In this document: positions 1 to 8,610 of the stretch, piece after piece
Layout: each line of letters begins with the position of its first letter
Numbering within the stretch: position 1 is the stretch's first letter
Source: Alphaproteobacteria bacterium
GTDB taxonomy: Bacteria; Pseudomonadota; Alphaproteobacteria; Sphingomonadales; Sphingomonadaceae
DNA length: 64,000 nt
Reading direction: 5' to 3'
NCBI GenBank assembly: GCA_018823905.1
Contig: JAHJHL010000128.1
Span: 1-64,000, forward strand
Position numbers and translations under genes: made by a program
The notes under the pieces: generated by a model
Told to the model about the DNA's origin: nothing
What the model saw: the letters and a program-made list of their open reading frames with translations, nothing else
Databases searched by the model: none

Positions 1-137
1 CGCATCCGGGTTTTTGGGCGCCTCGCGCCTGCGGCGCGACCGCCGCTCTATTCCGCTAGGCTCACATCCGTTCGCCAAGCTCCACCGGGCCACGCTTCGC
101 GCGTCCCGGCCAAAGGTGATGATCGGACTGGCGGGAT

Positions 138-194
138 GCCGGAGCCTTGCTCCGGCCTGTCGTCGCCGCGCCTGACCGGCGCGGCGGCGTTTTT
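138..194 (+). terminator. Hairpins with T-run upstream of ardC
   Basis: Two perfect hairpins lie in the 419-base gene-free stretch at the left edge. The first is an 8-bp stem, 138-145 with 149-156, and a 3-base loop. The second is a 9-bp GC stem, 164-172 with 178-186, and a 5-base loop, followed by GCG and five Ts (190-194). The second has the form of a rho-independent terminator for rightward transcription entering from outside the window. The rest of 1-419 is GC-rich and shows no convincing gene; open frames there are compositional. Confidence 0.5.
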
Positions 195-419
195 CGTTGG
201 GCCTTCCCCTCGTCGCACGGGTGGACGGCGCTCCCTTCTGGGCCCGGCCCGGCGTCCCGCAAGCCGGCCCTCGACTGCGCTCGGGCTCGGCTCCTCCATT
301 GCATTGCGGCCCTGCGGGTGCGGACCGCCTTCTGGCCGCGCCCGGCAGGTCGCAGTTCGCCGCCCACCCCCGCTCCGGGGGAGGCCCTGGGGTTTTTGGG
401 GCGGTGCAGGAGGATAGCC

Positions 420-1397
420 ATGCGCCAGAGCGGCAAGCATCGCGCGCGCGGAGAAGCTGGCAGGAGCCAGCCCCCGGCAGAGCGCGCCAATCTTTACGAC
501 GAGGTGACGAACCGGATCGTTGCCGAACTTGAGGCGGGCCGCGTTCCTTGGGTCCAGCCTTGGGGCCGCCCCAATGGTCAAGGCTTCTCCGCCGCCCCCG
601 GCCTTCCGCGCAATGCGCTCACCAGCCGCAATTACAGCGGCGTCAACGTGCTCATTCTCTGGGGCGCGGTTATCGAGTGCGGTTATCCTTCGCAATCGTG
701 GCTGACCTTCCGCCAAGCCCTTGAAGCAGGCGGCAACGTCCGCAAGGGCGAGCGCGGGACCACCGTTGTCTATGCCGACCGCTTCACCCCCGAGGCCGAG
801 AAGGAACGCGCACGCCTGACCGGCGACGAGGCCCGCGCCGTGCCCTTCCTCAAACGCTTCACCGTGTTCAACGTCGCGCAATGCGAAGGCTTGCGCCCCG
901 GCCTTGCCGCCGGCCCCGCGCCGCTCCCCGAACGCCAGATCGTGCCCGTCGCCGAAGCGGTTATTGCCGCATCGGGCGTCGATTTCCGCATCGGCGGCAA
1001 CCGTGCCTTCTATGTACCCGCGCATGATTATGTGCAGGTTCCGCCGCAACCCGCGTTCTTCGAGCAGATCAACTATTATCGCACCGCGCTGCACGAACTG
1101 ACCCATTCGACCGGCCACGCCTCGCGCCTCGACCGCAAGATTCTCAACCCGTTCGGCAGCAAGGACTACGCCCGCGAGGAACTGGTCGCCGAAATGGGTA
1201 GCGCCTTCCTCTGCGCCGCGCTTGGCATCGAACCGACCGTGCGCCATGCCGATTATCTGGCATCATGGCTGGAGGTCTTGCGCGAGGACAATCGCGCCAT
1301 CTTCTGCGCCGCGAGCGCGGCGAGCAAGGCCGCCGACTGGATAATGGCGCGCCATACCGAGGCCAGCGAAAGCGACGAGCGGAGGGCGGCGGCATGA
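420..1397 (+). CDS. ArdC-like antirestriction protein (zincin-like metallopeptidase domain)
   Basis: 325-aa protein of the ArdC/DUF1738 type. This family has an N-terminal ssDNA-binding domain and a C-terminal zincin-like domain, and members are carried by conjugative elements to protect incoming DNA from restriction. The N-terminal part (about residues 24-120) contains the family features VPWVQPW and the N-Y-S-G-V-N stretch. The HELTHSTGH zinc motif is at about 225-233. I chose the ATG at 420 because an AGGAGG ribosome site sits 6-12 bases upstream and the family begins near here; the frame stays open further upstream without a good start. It overlaps the next gene by 4 bases (ATGA), so the two are probably co-translated. 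Role in antirestriction is inferred from the family. Confidence 0.88.
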   Translation: MRQSGKHRARGEAGRSQPPAERANLYDEVTNRIVAELEAGRVPWVQPWGRPNGQGFSAAPGLPRNALTSRNYSGVNVLILWGAVIECGYPSQSWLTFRQALEAGGNVRKGERGTTVVYADRFTPEAEKERARLTGDEARAVPFLKRFTVFNVAQCEGLRPGLAAGPAPLPERQIVPVAEAVIAASGVDFRIGGNRAFYVPAHDYVQVPPQPAFFEQINYYRTALHELTHSTGHASRLDRKILNPFGSKDYAREELVAEMGSAFLCAALGIEPTVRHADYLASWLEVLREDNRAIFCAASAASKAADWIMARHTEASESDERRAAA

Positions 1398-1816
1398 TCC
1401 TGCTGACCCCCGAACTGCGCTTCGCGCTGCGCGCGAACGACTTGGCCCGCTGCGCCGCCGCGCGCGATGGCGCGCCAGAACCCGATCCCGTTCCGCTGGT
1501 CAAATTCTTCAATCCCTTGGGCGCGGCAACATGGCTCGCGACCGAGCTTTACGATGATGACGACACGCTGTTCGGCCTTGCCGACTTGGGGTTCGGCTTT
1601 CCCGAACTCGGCACATTCAGCCTGTCCGAAATGGCGAGCGTCCGCTTGCCCTTCGGCCTGTTCATCGAGCGCGACGAGCATTTCGAACCGTTCGCCCCGC
1701 TCTCGACATGGGCCGAGACCGCGCGGCGGGCGGGCGCGATCATCTTCGCTGAAACCGAACTTCGCCGCGCGGCCGACAGCCGCAACGGCAAGGAGCTTCC
1801 GCCCCGAGGCGGGTGA
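1394..1816 (+). CDS. DUF2958 family protein
   Basis: 140-aa protein with the DUF2958 pattern: an N-terminal LLT-x-E-L-R stretch, then VKFFNP and a central acidic D-D-D-D-x-L-F-G-L-x-D-L-G-x-G-x-P-E-L-G segment. DUF2958 proteins are short, cytoplasmic and of unknown function. They occur beside ArdC and ParB on proteobacterial plasmids and ICEs, exactly as here. The ATG at 1394 overlaps the ardC stop codon. The family assignment is by recognition of the conserved acidic core. No catalytic residues are evident and I assign no function. Confidence 0.82.
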   Translation: MILLTPELRFALRANDLARCAAARDGAPEPDPVPLVKFFNPLGAATWLATELYDDDDTLFGLADLGFGFPELGTFSLSEMASVRLPFGLFIERDEHFEPFAPLSTWAETARRAGAIIFAETELRRAADSRNGKELPPRGG

Positions 1817-1901
1817 CGCGCGGCGCGTTTCGCCGCATCGAGTGCCGGTCCCGCCCATCCAGCAAGACAAACGGGACCGGCGCTCCAGAAGGAGCAGACC
1901 A

Positions 1902-3710
1902 ATGAAACTCGACTTTATCGACCTTGGCAAGCTGTCCGTCAGCAAGGCCAATATGCGCTACGCGAAGAAGGCGCCGGACGTGTCCGACATCCTTCCGACC
2001 GTCCGCGCGCGCGGCGTTCTCGTGCCGCTGATCGTGCGACCGAATTGCGGTCCCGATGCGTTCGAGATCGTCGCGGGCGCGCGGCGCTTCACCGCCGCGC
2101 AGATCGTCGCGGGCGAAACCGGCAGCGCCGACCCCTTGCCGTGCGCCATTCTCGAGAACGGCGACGATGCCGCCGCCATCGAGGCGTCGCTGATCGAGAA
2201 TATCGCGCGGCTCGCGCCCGACGAGGTGACACGCTGGGAAACCTTCACCCGGCTGGTCAAGGAAGGCCGCGACGAAGCGGATATTTCCGCGACGTTCGGC
2301 ATCCCCGAGCTTGGCGTCAAACGCATCCTCGCGCTCGGCAATCTCTTGCCGCGCATCCGCGACCTCTACCGCAAGGAAGAGATCAACGCGGCGACCGTCC
2401 GGCACCTGACCTTGGCGAGCACGAGCCAGCAAAAGGCATGGCTGGCGCTGTTCAGCGACCCCGACGCCTATTGCCCGACCGGCCATCAGTTGAAGGACTG
2501 GCTGTTCGGCGGCGCGTCGATCAAGGTCGAACATGCCCTGTTCGACGTCGAGAGGCTCAAGCTCGCGATCATCGCCGACCTGTTCGGCGAGGATCGCTTT
2601 TTCGCCGACGCCGACGCCTTCTGGCGCGAGCAGGACGCGGCCATCGAGGATCGCCGCGAAGCCTATCTCGACGAGGGATGGAGCGATGTCGTGATCGTCC
2701 CGCGCGGCGAATACTTCCATCGCTACGAGTTTGTGAAGGCTCCCAAGCGCAAGGGGGCGCGCGTCTATATCGACGTGCGCGCGAGCGGCGAGGTGGACTT
2801 TTACGAGGGCTATGTCACGTCGAAGGAGGCCAAGCGGCTCGAACGCGGCGAGCCGATCGACACCGCTCCCAAGGTGCCGCGCCCCGAGGTGACGAGCACG
2901 ATGCAGACCTATATCGACCTGCATCGCCACGCGGCCGTGCGCGCCGCGCTGACCCGTCACCCCAAGGTCGCGCTGCGCTTGATGGTGGCGCACGCCATCG
3001 CCGGTTCGCCGCTTTGGACCAACAAGCCCGAGCCGCAGACCGCGCGCAACGATTTGGTTGCCGAAAGCGTCGAAACCTGCCGCGCGGAAACCGACTTCGA
3101 TACGAAGCGCCGCGCCGTATTGGACCTTCTCGGCTTCTCGCCCGAGGAACCGACCGTGGCCGGCGGCAACGGCGACGACTTCGGACTTGTCGGCGTGTTC
3201 CTCCGCTTGCTCGACGTGCCCGACCGCGCCGTCATGGACGTGGTGGTGATCGTCATGGGCGAAACGCTCGCCAGCGGCAGCGCCGCCGTCGAGGCGGTGG
3301 GCGGCGAGATCGGCGTCGATATGGCCCGCTACTGGCAGGCCGACGACGCCTTTTTCGAGTGTGTCCGCGACAAGGAGGTGCTGACCCGCATCGTCGCCGA
3401 GGTGGCGGGCGAACCTGTCGCCGCCGCCAATGCGAAGGAACCGGGCAAGGTCTTGAAGCGCATCGTCCGCGACCATCTGGACGGCACGAACGGACGGCCC
3501 AAGGTCGAGGGTTGGGTGCCGAAATGGATGGCGTTCCCGCCCGCTGCCTATACGGCGCGCGGCGGCGTCGGCACCGTCGCGGCTCATGCCAAGGTGCTCG
3601 CGGCGCGCCCCGACCGCGAGCCGGAACCGACCGGCCCCGGCGCGGTGATTGCGCTTCCGGCCCCTGCCAAGGCCGAGCCGCAGGAACAGCCCGAGCGCGA
3701 AGCCGCATGA
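1902..3710 (+). CDS. ParB/RepB/Spo0J family protein (long form)
   Basis: 602-aa ParB-like protein. The N-terminal ParB nuclease/CTPase-like domain has GARRF at about 59-63 (box I) and ENIAR at about 99-103 (box II), followed by a KorB/HTH-like segment around 105-165. The remaining 430 residues are a C-terminal extension typical of the plasmid and ICE ParB-like proteins found next to ArdC, not of chromosomal ParB (about 300 aa). No ParA gene is adjacent, so a plain partition role is uncertain. Such stand-alone forms may act as regulators or nucleases. Start ATG at 1902 has AGAAGGAG 7 bases upstream. A strong hairpin follows the stop. Confidence 0.85.
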   Translation: MKLDFIDLGKLSVSKANMRYAKKAPDVSDILPTVRARGVLVPLIVRPNCGPDAFEIVAGARRFTAAQIVAGETGSADPLPCAILENGDDAAAIEASLIENIARLAPDEVTRWETFTRLVKEGRDEADISATFGIPELGVKRILALGNLLPRIRDLYRKEEINAATVRHLTLASTSQQKAWLALFSDPDAYCPTGHQLKDWLFGGASIKVEHALFDVERLKLAIIADLFGEDRFFADADAFWREQDAAIEDRREAYLDEGWSDVVIVPRGEYFHRYEFVKAPKRKGARVYIDVRASGEVDFYEGYVTSKEAKRLERGEPIDTAPKVPRPEVTSTMQTYIDLHRHAAVRAALTRHPKVALRLMVAHAIAGSPLWTNKPEPQTARNDLVAESVETCRAETDFDTKRRAVLDLLGFSPEEPTVAGGNGDDFGLVGVFLRLLDVPDRAVMDVVVIVMGETLASGSAAVEAVGGEIGVDMARYWQADDAFFECVRDKEVLTRIVAEVAGEPVAAANAKEPGKVLKRIVRDHLDGTNGRPKVEGWVPKWMAFPPAAYTARGGVGTVAAHAKVLAARPDREPEPTGPGAVIALPAPAKAEPQEQPEREAA

Positions 3711-3716
3711 AACTGG

Positions 3717-3743
3717 ACGGGCGGCGGCGCACCCGCCGCCCGT
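3717..3743 (+). terminator. GC-rich hairpin after parB
   Basis: Perfect 11-bp inverted repeat (3717-3727 with 3733-3743), 5-base loop, starting 6 bases after the parB stop codon. It is followed by TTCCG and a C-run, not a clean T-run, so it may act as a weak terminator or an mRNA 3'-end stabiliser. Confidence 0.45.
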
Positions 3744-3820
3744 TCCGCCCCCCATAAAATCGCCGCGCCGCTCGGCCGCAAGCGGCCCTCGCAGCGCGGA
3801 TTTCAGACAGGAGACTTGTC

Positions 3821-4288
3821 ATGGCCGACCGTGTTTCGGCATCCATCACCATCGGCGGGACGCTCCCCGCCAGCCAGCTTCCCGCCTTCGCCGAGGCCAT
3901 CGCGAACGAAGGGCTGTCCACCGAATGGGACGGCGAACCCTTCGCGCTCGGCGATCTGCCCGAGGGCGAGCCCTTGGCGCTCATGGCGCACGAGGTCGCC
4001 TGGGGGCGGTTCGAGGGACTCGAAGCCTTCTGCATCGCGCATGGGCTTTTCTTCGCGCGCTGGTCGGGCGCCTATGCCTGCCAGTGGGGTGCGGAACGCA
4101 CCGTGTTCACCGGCAGCGGCGAACCGCAAAGCTACGCTGCCGACGAGGACGACTATATCCTCATGGGGCGCTGCACCGCCGAGCGATTGGGCAGCTATGC
4201 GGCGATCATCGCGCATTTCGATGCGGCCGACTTCGCGGTGCCCCCGCTTGTCATCACGCCCGAACGGGAGGAGGCGAGCAATGGCTGA
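3821..4288 (+). CDS. Hypothetical protein of the element backbone
   Basis: 155-aa acidic, cytoplasmic-looking protein with no signal peptide or membrane segment. I do not recognise the family. It is well placed: AGGAGA lies 6-11 bases before the ATG, codon use matches its neighbours, and its stop overlaps the next gene by 8 bases. It sits in the leading region between ParB and DUF736, where mobile elements often carry small anti-defence or establishment proteins, but nothing in the sequence proves such a role. Confidence 0.7.
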   Translation: MADRVSASITIGGTLPASQLPAFAEAIANEGLSTEWDGEPFALGDLPEGEPLALMAHEVAWGRFEGLEAFCIAHGLFFARWSGAYACQWGAERTVFTGSGEPQSYAADEDDYILMGRCTAERLGSYAAIIAHFDAADFAVPPLVITPEREEASNG

Positions 4289-4784
4289 CATCTGGATTCA
4301 GGGCAGCTTCGCCTTTCGCTGCACCGCCGCCGAGTGCGCGCTGATCGAGGAAGTCGCAAACGCTGGCTACGCGCTGGCGAATGACGACGCGCCCGATCCG
4401 CCGAGCGCGGCGCTGCTCGCAGCCTTTCCGCCGGACGATGCGAACGTGCCGTGGAGCGGGTTTCGCGAGGCGTTCAACGATCCCGAATTTCCCACCATCG
4501 GAGCCGATTTCATCGCGGAAACCTGCCCCGACGACCCAGCCGTGCGGATCGTGTGTTTCGCCAGCATGGACGATTTCGACGCCTATGCTATCGCCGTGGT
4601 CGTCCAGCGATGTTGCGCCGAAACGTTGTCCAAGGGGCCGATAGGCTTTGATTGGGCGATGACCTGTTCCAAGCCCCGCATCGGTGAATTCGGCAGCGGC
4701 TGGTGCGCGATTTTCGCAGACCGCATCGAGATCGAGGCGACCAACGAGCCGCTGGCGCGCGCGCTCGCGGGCGACGGCAACTAG
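4281..4784 (+). CDS. Hypothetical protein, translationally coupled
   Basis: 167-aa acidic protein, starting at an ATG inside the last codons of the preceding gene with GGGAGGAGG just upstream (about 4266-4274). It opens with IWIQGSFAF and a C-T-A-A-E-C segment and contains several aromatic residues and cysteines. No domain was recognised. The coupling suggests it works with, or is dosed with, the 155-aa protein before it. Both may belong to the variable set of small proteins that accompany ArdC and ParB on sphingomonad elements. Confidence 0.7.
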   Translation: MADIWIQGSFAFRCTAAECALIEEVANAGYALANDDAPDPPSAALLAAFPPDDANVPWSGFREAFNDPEFPTIGADFIAETCPDDPAVRIVCFASMDDFDAYAIAVVVQRCCAETLSKGPIGFDWAMTCSKPRIGEFGSGWCAIFADRIEIEATNEPLARALAGDGN

Positions 4785-4837
4785 CCCAAATCGCGCCGCA
4801 CCGCGCGCTCGCGTGCCGAAAACCCCCGCCGCCTGAC

Positions 4838-5065
4838 CTACCGGGCGGTGCGGCGGATCACCGTCCGGGTGCTTCCGCATAGCGTGCATTCGTCCTTCTG
4901 CCGCTCGAATCCGCGCGTGCCGCCGAGCGCGCGGGTGACGACATTGGCCTGTGCGGTAACCCACAGGTTGAGCCGGTCAGTCACGCAGGCATCGCACACC
5001 GCCGCGCCGTCCAGCCGCACGATCAGCCGTTCGATCTGCCCCGCAATCGTCGTTCCTTCGTTCAT
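4838..5065 (-). CDS. Small zinc-ribbon-like protein
   Basis: 75-aa protein read leftward, with two CxxC pairs (CDAC in the middle and CTLC near the C-terminus) that could bind one zinc. It ends in an arginine-rich tail (RTVIRRTAR). The ATG at 5065 is preferred; a TTG at 5107 would add 14 residues. It is the only leftward gene in the backbone segment. Its size and knuckles suggest a nucleic-acid-binding or protein-binding role, but the family is unknown to me. Confidence 0.55.
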   Translation of the reverse strand: MNEGTTIAGQIERLIVRLDGAAVCDACVTDRLNLWVTAQANVVTRALGGTRGFERQKDECTLCGSTRTVIRRTAR

Positions 5066-5426
5066 CGCCGTGAGGCTATAGCCGCCGCTTCGTGGCCGCG
5101 AAAGCAATCATGGCTTCCCGGAAGGACGCCGGACTGGGCTTCCTGTCCGCGCGCGCATCTCGTCCTTTCGTGTCTCACCACCCCGTCGCCGGCTCCTTGG
5201 GCGCATGACCTGGGACGGCCGCGCGCCCCGCGAAACCATCGCGCGGAACTGATTTCCCCGCGCCGCTTTGGCGGCGCTCCTCGCGGCCGCTTCGCTCCAA
5301 ATCAGCCCCGCGCTTCCGGTCCTCCGCTTCGCTTCGGCCTGCGGTTCGCAGCGCGCTCAAGGGCCGTCCCTTCGGTCCGCCCATCGCCCGGCATCGGGTC
5401 GGGCGACTGTGTGAAGGAGACGAGAA
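5066..5426. other. Gene-free GC-rich region between divergent genes
   Basis: This 361-base stretch separates the leftward zinc-ribbon gene from the rightward DUF736 gene, so it should hold both promoters. I see no clear sigma-70 boxes. The one open frame on the minus strand (5175-5444) overlaps the DUF736 start and has low-complexity, compositional protein sequence. Confidence 0.4.
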
Positions 5427-5747
5427 ATGCCCGCAATCGGTCATGTCCAGCGCCAGAACGACGGTTCGTTCCGGGGCGCCTTGAAGACGCTTTCGGTCAA
5501 TGCCGAGATCGCCATCATCCCCAATCGCGGTAAGACCGGGGACCAGCCCGACTACCGCGTGCTGTCGAACGGCGTCGAACTGGGCGGCGGCTGGATCCGC
5601 ACCGGCGAGGTGAGCCAGCGCGAATATGTCCGCCTCGCCATGTCAGCCCCCGAACTTGGCGGCCGCACCCTCTACGCCAATCTCGGCCGCGCCGCCGGGC
5701 AGGACGACGACGACGCGTTCGCTGTCATCTGGAACCCCGGCGACTGA
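5427..5747 (+). CDS. DUF736 family protein
   Basis: 106-aa protein matching the DUF736 family. It begins I-G-x-V-x-x-x-x-D-G-S-F-x-G, has a central segment on deriving and reading out values (PDYRVL) and ends L-x-A-N-L-G-R followed by a short D-rich tail. These compact beta-rich proteins are almost always found on plasmids and ICEs of Alphaproteobacteria, near relaxase and trb genes. Function is unknown. The start has AAGGAG 8-13 bases upstream. A terminator-like hairpin follows 11 bases after the stop. Confidence 0.88.
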   Translation: MPAIGHVQRQNDGSFRGALKTLSVNAEIAIIPNRGKTGDQPDYRVLSNGVELGGGWIRTGEVSQREYVRLAMSAPELGGRTLYANLGRAAGQDDDDAFAVIWNPGD

Positions 5748-5758
5748 GCCGGATCGCT

Positions 5759-5787
5759 CCCGCGCCGGTCACCCGGCGCGGGGCTTT
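5759..5787 (+). terminator. Terminator-like hairpin after the DUF736 gene
   Basis: Perfect 10-bp GC-rich stem (5759-5768 with 5773-5782), 4-base loop TCAC, followed by a short CTTTCCT stretch. Position directly after the DUF736 stop supports a transcription terminator, although the T-run is weak. Between here and 6079 no gene is visible. Confidence 0.55.
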
Positions 5788-6079
5788 CCTCATGCCTTGA
5801 GGGCTCGGCGTGGGCCTTTTCCTGCACCGGAACGCGCTTGCGGGCCTGCAGAGAGGAAGAAATCCGCTCAGCAAGCACCGAGTATCCGGCGGCGAACGGA
5901 CCGCCTCAACCATCGACGGTTCCCCCAATTTTCACGCCACCTGCGTTCCGCTTCGCTCCACTCCGGCGACGAGAAAATCGGCTCCCCCGTCGCCCGCTTC
6001 GCGGCCGCTGCGCGGTGGTTGACCCGACCCGCTCCCCGCCGGGCGATGGCTCATCTTTCGCTTGTATCAGGAGGATGAG

Positions 6080-6241
6080 ATGTCGGTTGAACAACAGATC
6101 GAGGAGCTTCGCGCGGAGCTTTCATGGTGCGATGACGCGGCAGAACGGCGGCAGATCGAAGCCGAATTAAGGGCCGCTGAGAAGAGGCTGAAGCGGTGCA
6201 ATCGGGCGCTGCGTCAGGCCGAACAGGCAGGCTGGCAATAA
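6080..6241 (+). CDS. 53-aa predicted coiled-coil protein
   Basis: A short ORF with a very good ribosome site (CAGGAGG, 6068-6074, 5 bases before ATG). The protein is rich in E, R, A and L with heptad-like spacing: it opens MSVEQQIEELRAEL, and its middle IEAELRAAEKRLKR looks like one amphipathic helix or coiled coil. It ends GWQ. No family is recognised. It lies just before the relaxase control region, so it could be a small accessory to DNA processing, but that is only position. Confidence rests on the strong ribosome site and coding-like composition. Confidence 0.6.
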   Translation: MSVEQQIEELRAELSWCDDAAERRQIEAELRAAEKRLKRCNRALRQAEQAGWQ

Positions 6242-6587
6242 GGCGATGCGCTGTTGAAGGGGCAGGTTCGCGGGAGTGGTGCCGCATGGCGCCGCTCCCC
6301 TTTTCTAATCGGGAAGGCGGGAAGGCAAAGCGGGCGTCTGGGGCGGCAGGTGGCAGTCGGGCTTGACGGCAAGATAGAGGCAAAATCTCGCGATTTTGTA
6401 AGTGTTTGTCTGCACATCGTTTTTTGAAGGCTTTTGCGAGACTCGCCCTTTGAGTGCGAGACAGGGTTGCCAGGAATGGCGGTTTTCTGGGCTTTTCCGA
6501 TCCCAATCGCGAGACTCCTTGCGCTCTGGCGAGGACGCGCCATTCTTATCGGCGGGGAGCGTCATTCCGGTATGGAAGGACGCCGCT
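6242..6587. other. Relaxase upstream region with repeats (possible oriT)
   Basis: This 346-base gene-free stretch precedes the relaxase gene. It holds a perfect 7-bp inverted repeat, CAAAATC at 6381-6387 and GATTTTG at 6392-6398, with a 4-base loop. It also has three direct copies of GCGAGAC at 6436-6442, 6456-6462 and 6509-6515. It is more AT-rich than its flanks around 6370-6430. Inverted and direct repeats next to a relaxase gene are the usual setting of an origin of transfer. I cannot identify a nic site, so this is a proposal. Confidence 0.35.
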
Positions 6588-8552
6588 ATGCGCGATGATG
6601 AGTTCGAACCGCACCTGGGCCGGATGCGCTGCCGGGGCAAGGAGCAGCGCTACCTGAGCCGCGTCGTGAAAGCGGCAAAGCGCGCAGGGCTAAAAACCGG
6701 CAGGCGTGGCCGCTTCGACGGCAGCCGGATCGGACGTGGCGCGAGCGTTGCACGGGTGCTCAGATCGCGCGACCGATTGGGCGCGTTCCGGTCGCGCCGC
6801 GTGATCGTCAAGATACGGCCTGTTGGACTTGGCGGGAAAGGTATGGGCGGCGCGAAGGCGCACTTGCGTTATATCCAGCGCGATGGCGTGACCCGCGAGG
6901 GCGAGCCCGGCGCGCTCTATTCGGCCGACGAGGATGTCGCCGACGGCAAGGTGTTCCTCGAACGCTGCGACGGCGACCGCCGCCAGTTTCGATTCATCGT
7001 GTCGGCCGAGGACGCCGACCAATATCCGGACTTGAAGCCCTTTGTGCGCAGGCTGATGACGCAGATGGAGCAGGATCTCGGCACGAGGCTGGATTGGGTG
7101 GCAGTCGACCATTTCAATACCGGCCATCCGCACACGCATATCGTTGTGCGCGGCGTGAATGACCGGGGCGAAAATCTGCTGATCGCGCGCGAATATATTT
7201 CGCACGGGGCCAGGCAACGCGCGATCGAGATCGCCAACCTCGACCTCGGGCCGCGCACCGACCTTGAAATCGAGGAGCGGCTTCGCAGCGATACTGGCGT
7301 GGAGCGGCTGACCGCGATCGACCGACGGCTGATCCGCGACATGGATAGTATGCGCCTGGTCAGCGCGAGCGACAGCGACCCGTTTCACCAATCGGTTCGC
7401 GTCGGCCGCTTGCAGAAACTTGGGCGCATGGGACTCGCCTCGCATATCGGCAGCGACACCTGGCGGCTCGAGCCCGACCTCGCGAACACACTGCGCCGGA
7501 TCGGGGAGCGTGGCGATATCATCCGTACCATGCAGCGCGAGCTGACCGCGCGGAAGCTCGACTGTGCCGCGGCCGATCGCGTCATCTATGATCCGACGGC
7601 GCAGGAAGCCGCGCCGATTATCGGCCGCGTTATCATGCGGGGATTGGCGGACGAGCATGAAGACCGCCATTATCTGCTAATCGACGGCATCGACGGGCGC
7701 ACGCACTATGCCGAGATCGGCGAGGGCGAGATGGTCGATCCGACCCCCGAAAACGCCATCGTCCGGATCGTGCCGCGTGAGGGCGGCGTTCGCCCGGTCG
7801 ATCGCACGATTGTCGAAGTCGCCGCCGCGAACGACGGACGCTACACGATCGACGCGCATTTGCAGCAGGACCCGAGCGCCAGTGAAGGCTTCGCCGAAAC
7901 CCATGTCCGCCGGCTGGAGGCGATGCGGAAGATCGCCCGCAATGTCGAACGCGATCCCGATGGAAGCTGGATCGTCACGCCCGATCATCTTGACAAGGTG
8001 GTTCGGTTCGAGGCGCGCCAACTCCACGACCGGCCCGTCGCCATCGAGGCGCTGTCGACCGTCCCGCTCGACAATCTGCCAGCGGCCGAGGCCGCGACCT
8101 GGCTCGATCGTGAGCTGGTTGCCGCCAGCCCAGCGCCGGTGCGCGATGCCGGGTTCGGCCGCGAGGTTCGTTCAGCGCAGGCGATGCGACGGCAATGGCT
8201 GATCACCGAACAGCTTGCAGACGAACAGGATGGGCAGACGGTCTATCGGCGAGGGATGCTCGCCGCGCTCCAGCGGCGAGAATTGCTGCGTGTCGCCCGC
8301 CAGCTCTCCGACAAGTTAGGCGTTCCGTTCGCCGAGGCCAGAGAGGGGGAGGCTGTTCAAGGCAGGCTCGTGCGCGCAGTCGAGATGACGAGTGGTCGCC
8401 ATGCGCTCATCGAACGGTCGCGCGATTTCACGCTGGTGCCGTGGCGCTCTGTTCTCGATCGCCATGTCGGCAAATCGGTCTCGGGCATCATGCGCGACGG
8501 CGGGATCAACTGGACACTCGGGCGGCAGCGCAGCGGGCCGAGCGTCTCCTGA
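6588..8552 (+). CDS. VirD2-like relaxase with DUF3363 domain
   Basis: 654-aa conjugative relaxase. It would nick one strand at oriT, stay bound through a tyrosine, and lead the strand to TraG for export. The N-terminal nuclease domain has the metal-binding histidine motif FNTGHPHTH at about 177-184. A conserved HLRYIQRDG stretch (about 92-100) holds Tyr95, a candidate catalytic tyrosine. The C-terminal half, from about 330, corresponds to the DUF3363 region typical of these proteins in Alphaproteobacteria. The open frame extends to 6402, but I use the ATG at 6588: it has GGAAGGA 7-14 bases upstream and matches the normal family start. Orientation matches traG and trb downstream. Confidence 0.9.
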   Translation: MRDDEFEPHLGRMRCRGKEQRYLSRVVKAAKRAGLKTGRRGRFDGSRIGRGASVARVLRSRDRLGAFRSRRVIVKIRPVGLGGKGMGGAKAHLRYIQRDGVTREGEPGALYSADEDVADGKVFLERCDGDRRQFRFIVSAEDADQYPDLKPFVRRLMTQMEQDLGTRLDWVAVDHFNTGHPHTHIVVRGVNDRGENLLIAREYISHGARQRAIEIANLDLGPRTDLEIEERLRSDTGVERLTAIDRRLIRDMDSMRLVSASDSDPFHQSVRVGRLQKLGRMGLASHIGSDTWRLEPDLANTLRRIGERGDIIRTMQRELTARKLDCAAADRVIYDPTAQEAAPIIGRVIMRGLADEHEDRHYLLIDGIDGRTHYAEIGEGEMVDPTPENAIVRIVPREGGVRPVDRTIVEVAAANDGRYTIDAHLQQDPSASEGFAETHVRRLEAMRKIARNVERDPDGSWIVTPDHLDKVVRFEARQLHDRPVAIEALSTVPLDNLPAAEAATWLDRELVAASPAPVRDAGFGREVRSAQAMRRQWLITEQLADEQDGQTVYRRGMLAALQRRELLRVARQLSDKLGVPFAEAREGEAVQGRLVRAVEMTSGRHALIERSRDFTLVPWRSVLDRHVGKSVSGIMRDGGINWTLGRQRSGPSVS

Positions 8553-8574
8553 TCCGGAGGATTCGGGCTTCCTA

Positions 8575-8610
8575 TTTTCATGAAATTATGTTTTCATGGA
8601 TTCATGAAAA
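8575..8610. promoter_or_regulatory. Triple TTCATGAA-type palindromic site (probable operator)
   Basis: The palindrome TTCATGAA occurs at 8577-8584 and again at 8601-8608, with a near copy TTCATGGA at 8593-8600. The outer copies extend to a perfect 10-bp inverted repeat (8575-8584 with 8601-8610). The array covers the start region of the RHH gene. RHH proteins bind short palindromes as arrays of dimers and usually repress their own operon, so autorepression of the RHH-MazG-UDG operon is the natural inference. Confidence 0.6.

Noticed and set aside
48..1247. 399-aa minus-strand frame opposite ardC
   Set aside because: Antisense shadow; ardC on the plus strand has clear family motifs and a ribosome site.
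1740..3755. 671-aa open frame on the minus strand opposite parB
   Set aside because: It mirrors the parB frame, has no ribosome site, and its protein is R/G/A/H-rich as expected from antisense of GC-rich coding DNA.
5175..5444. 89-aa minus-strand frame over the DUF736 start
   Set aside because: Overlaps a well-supported gene start and has compositional protein sequence.
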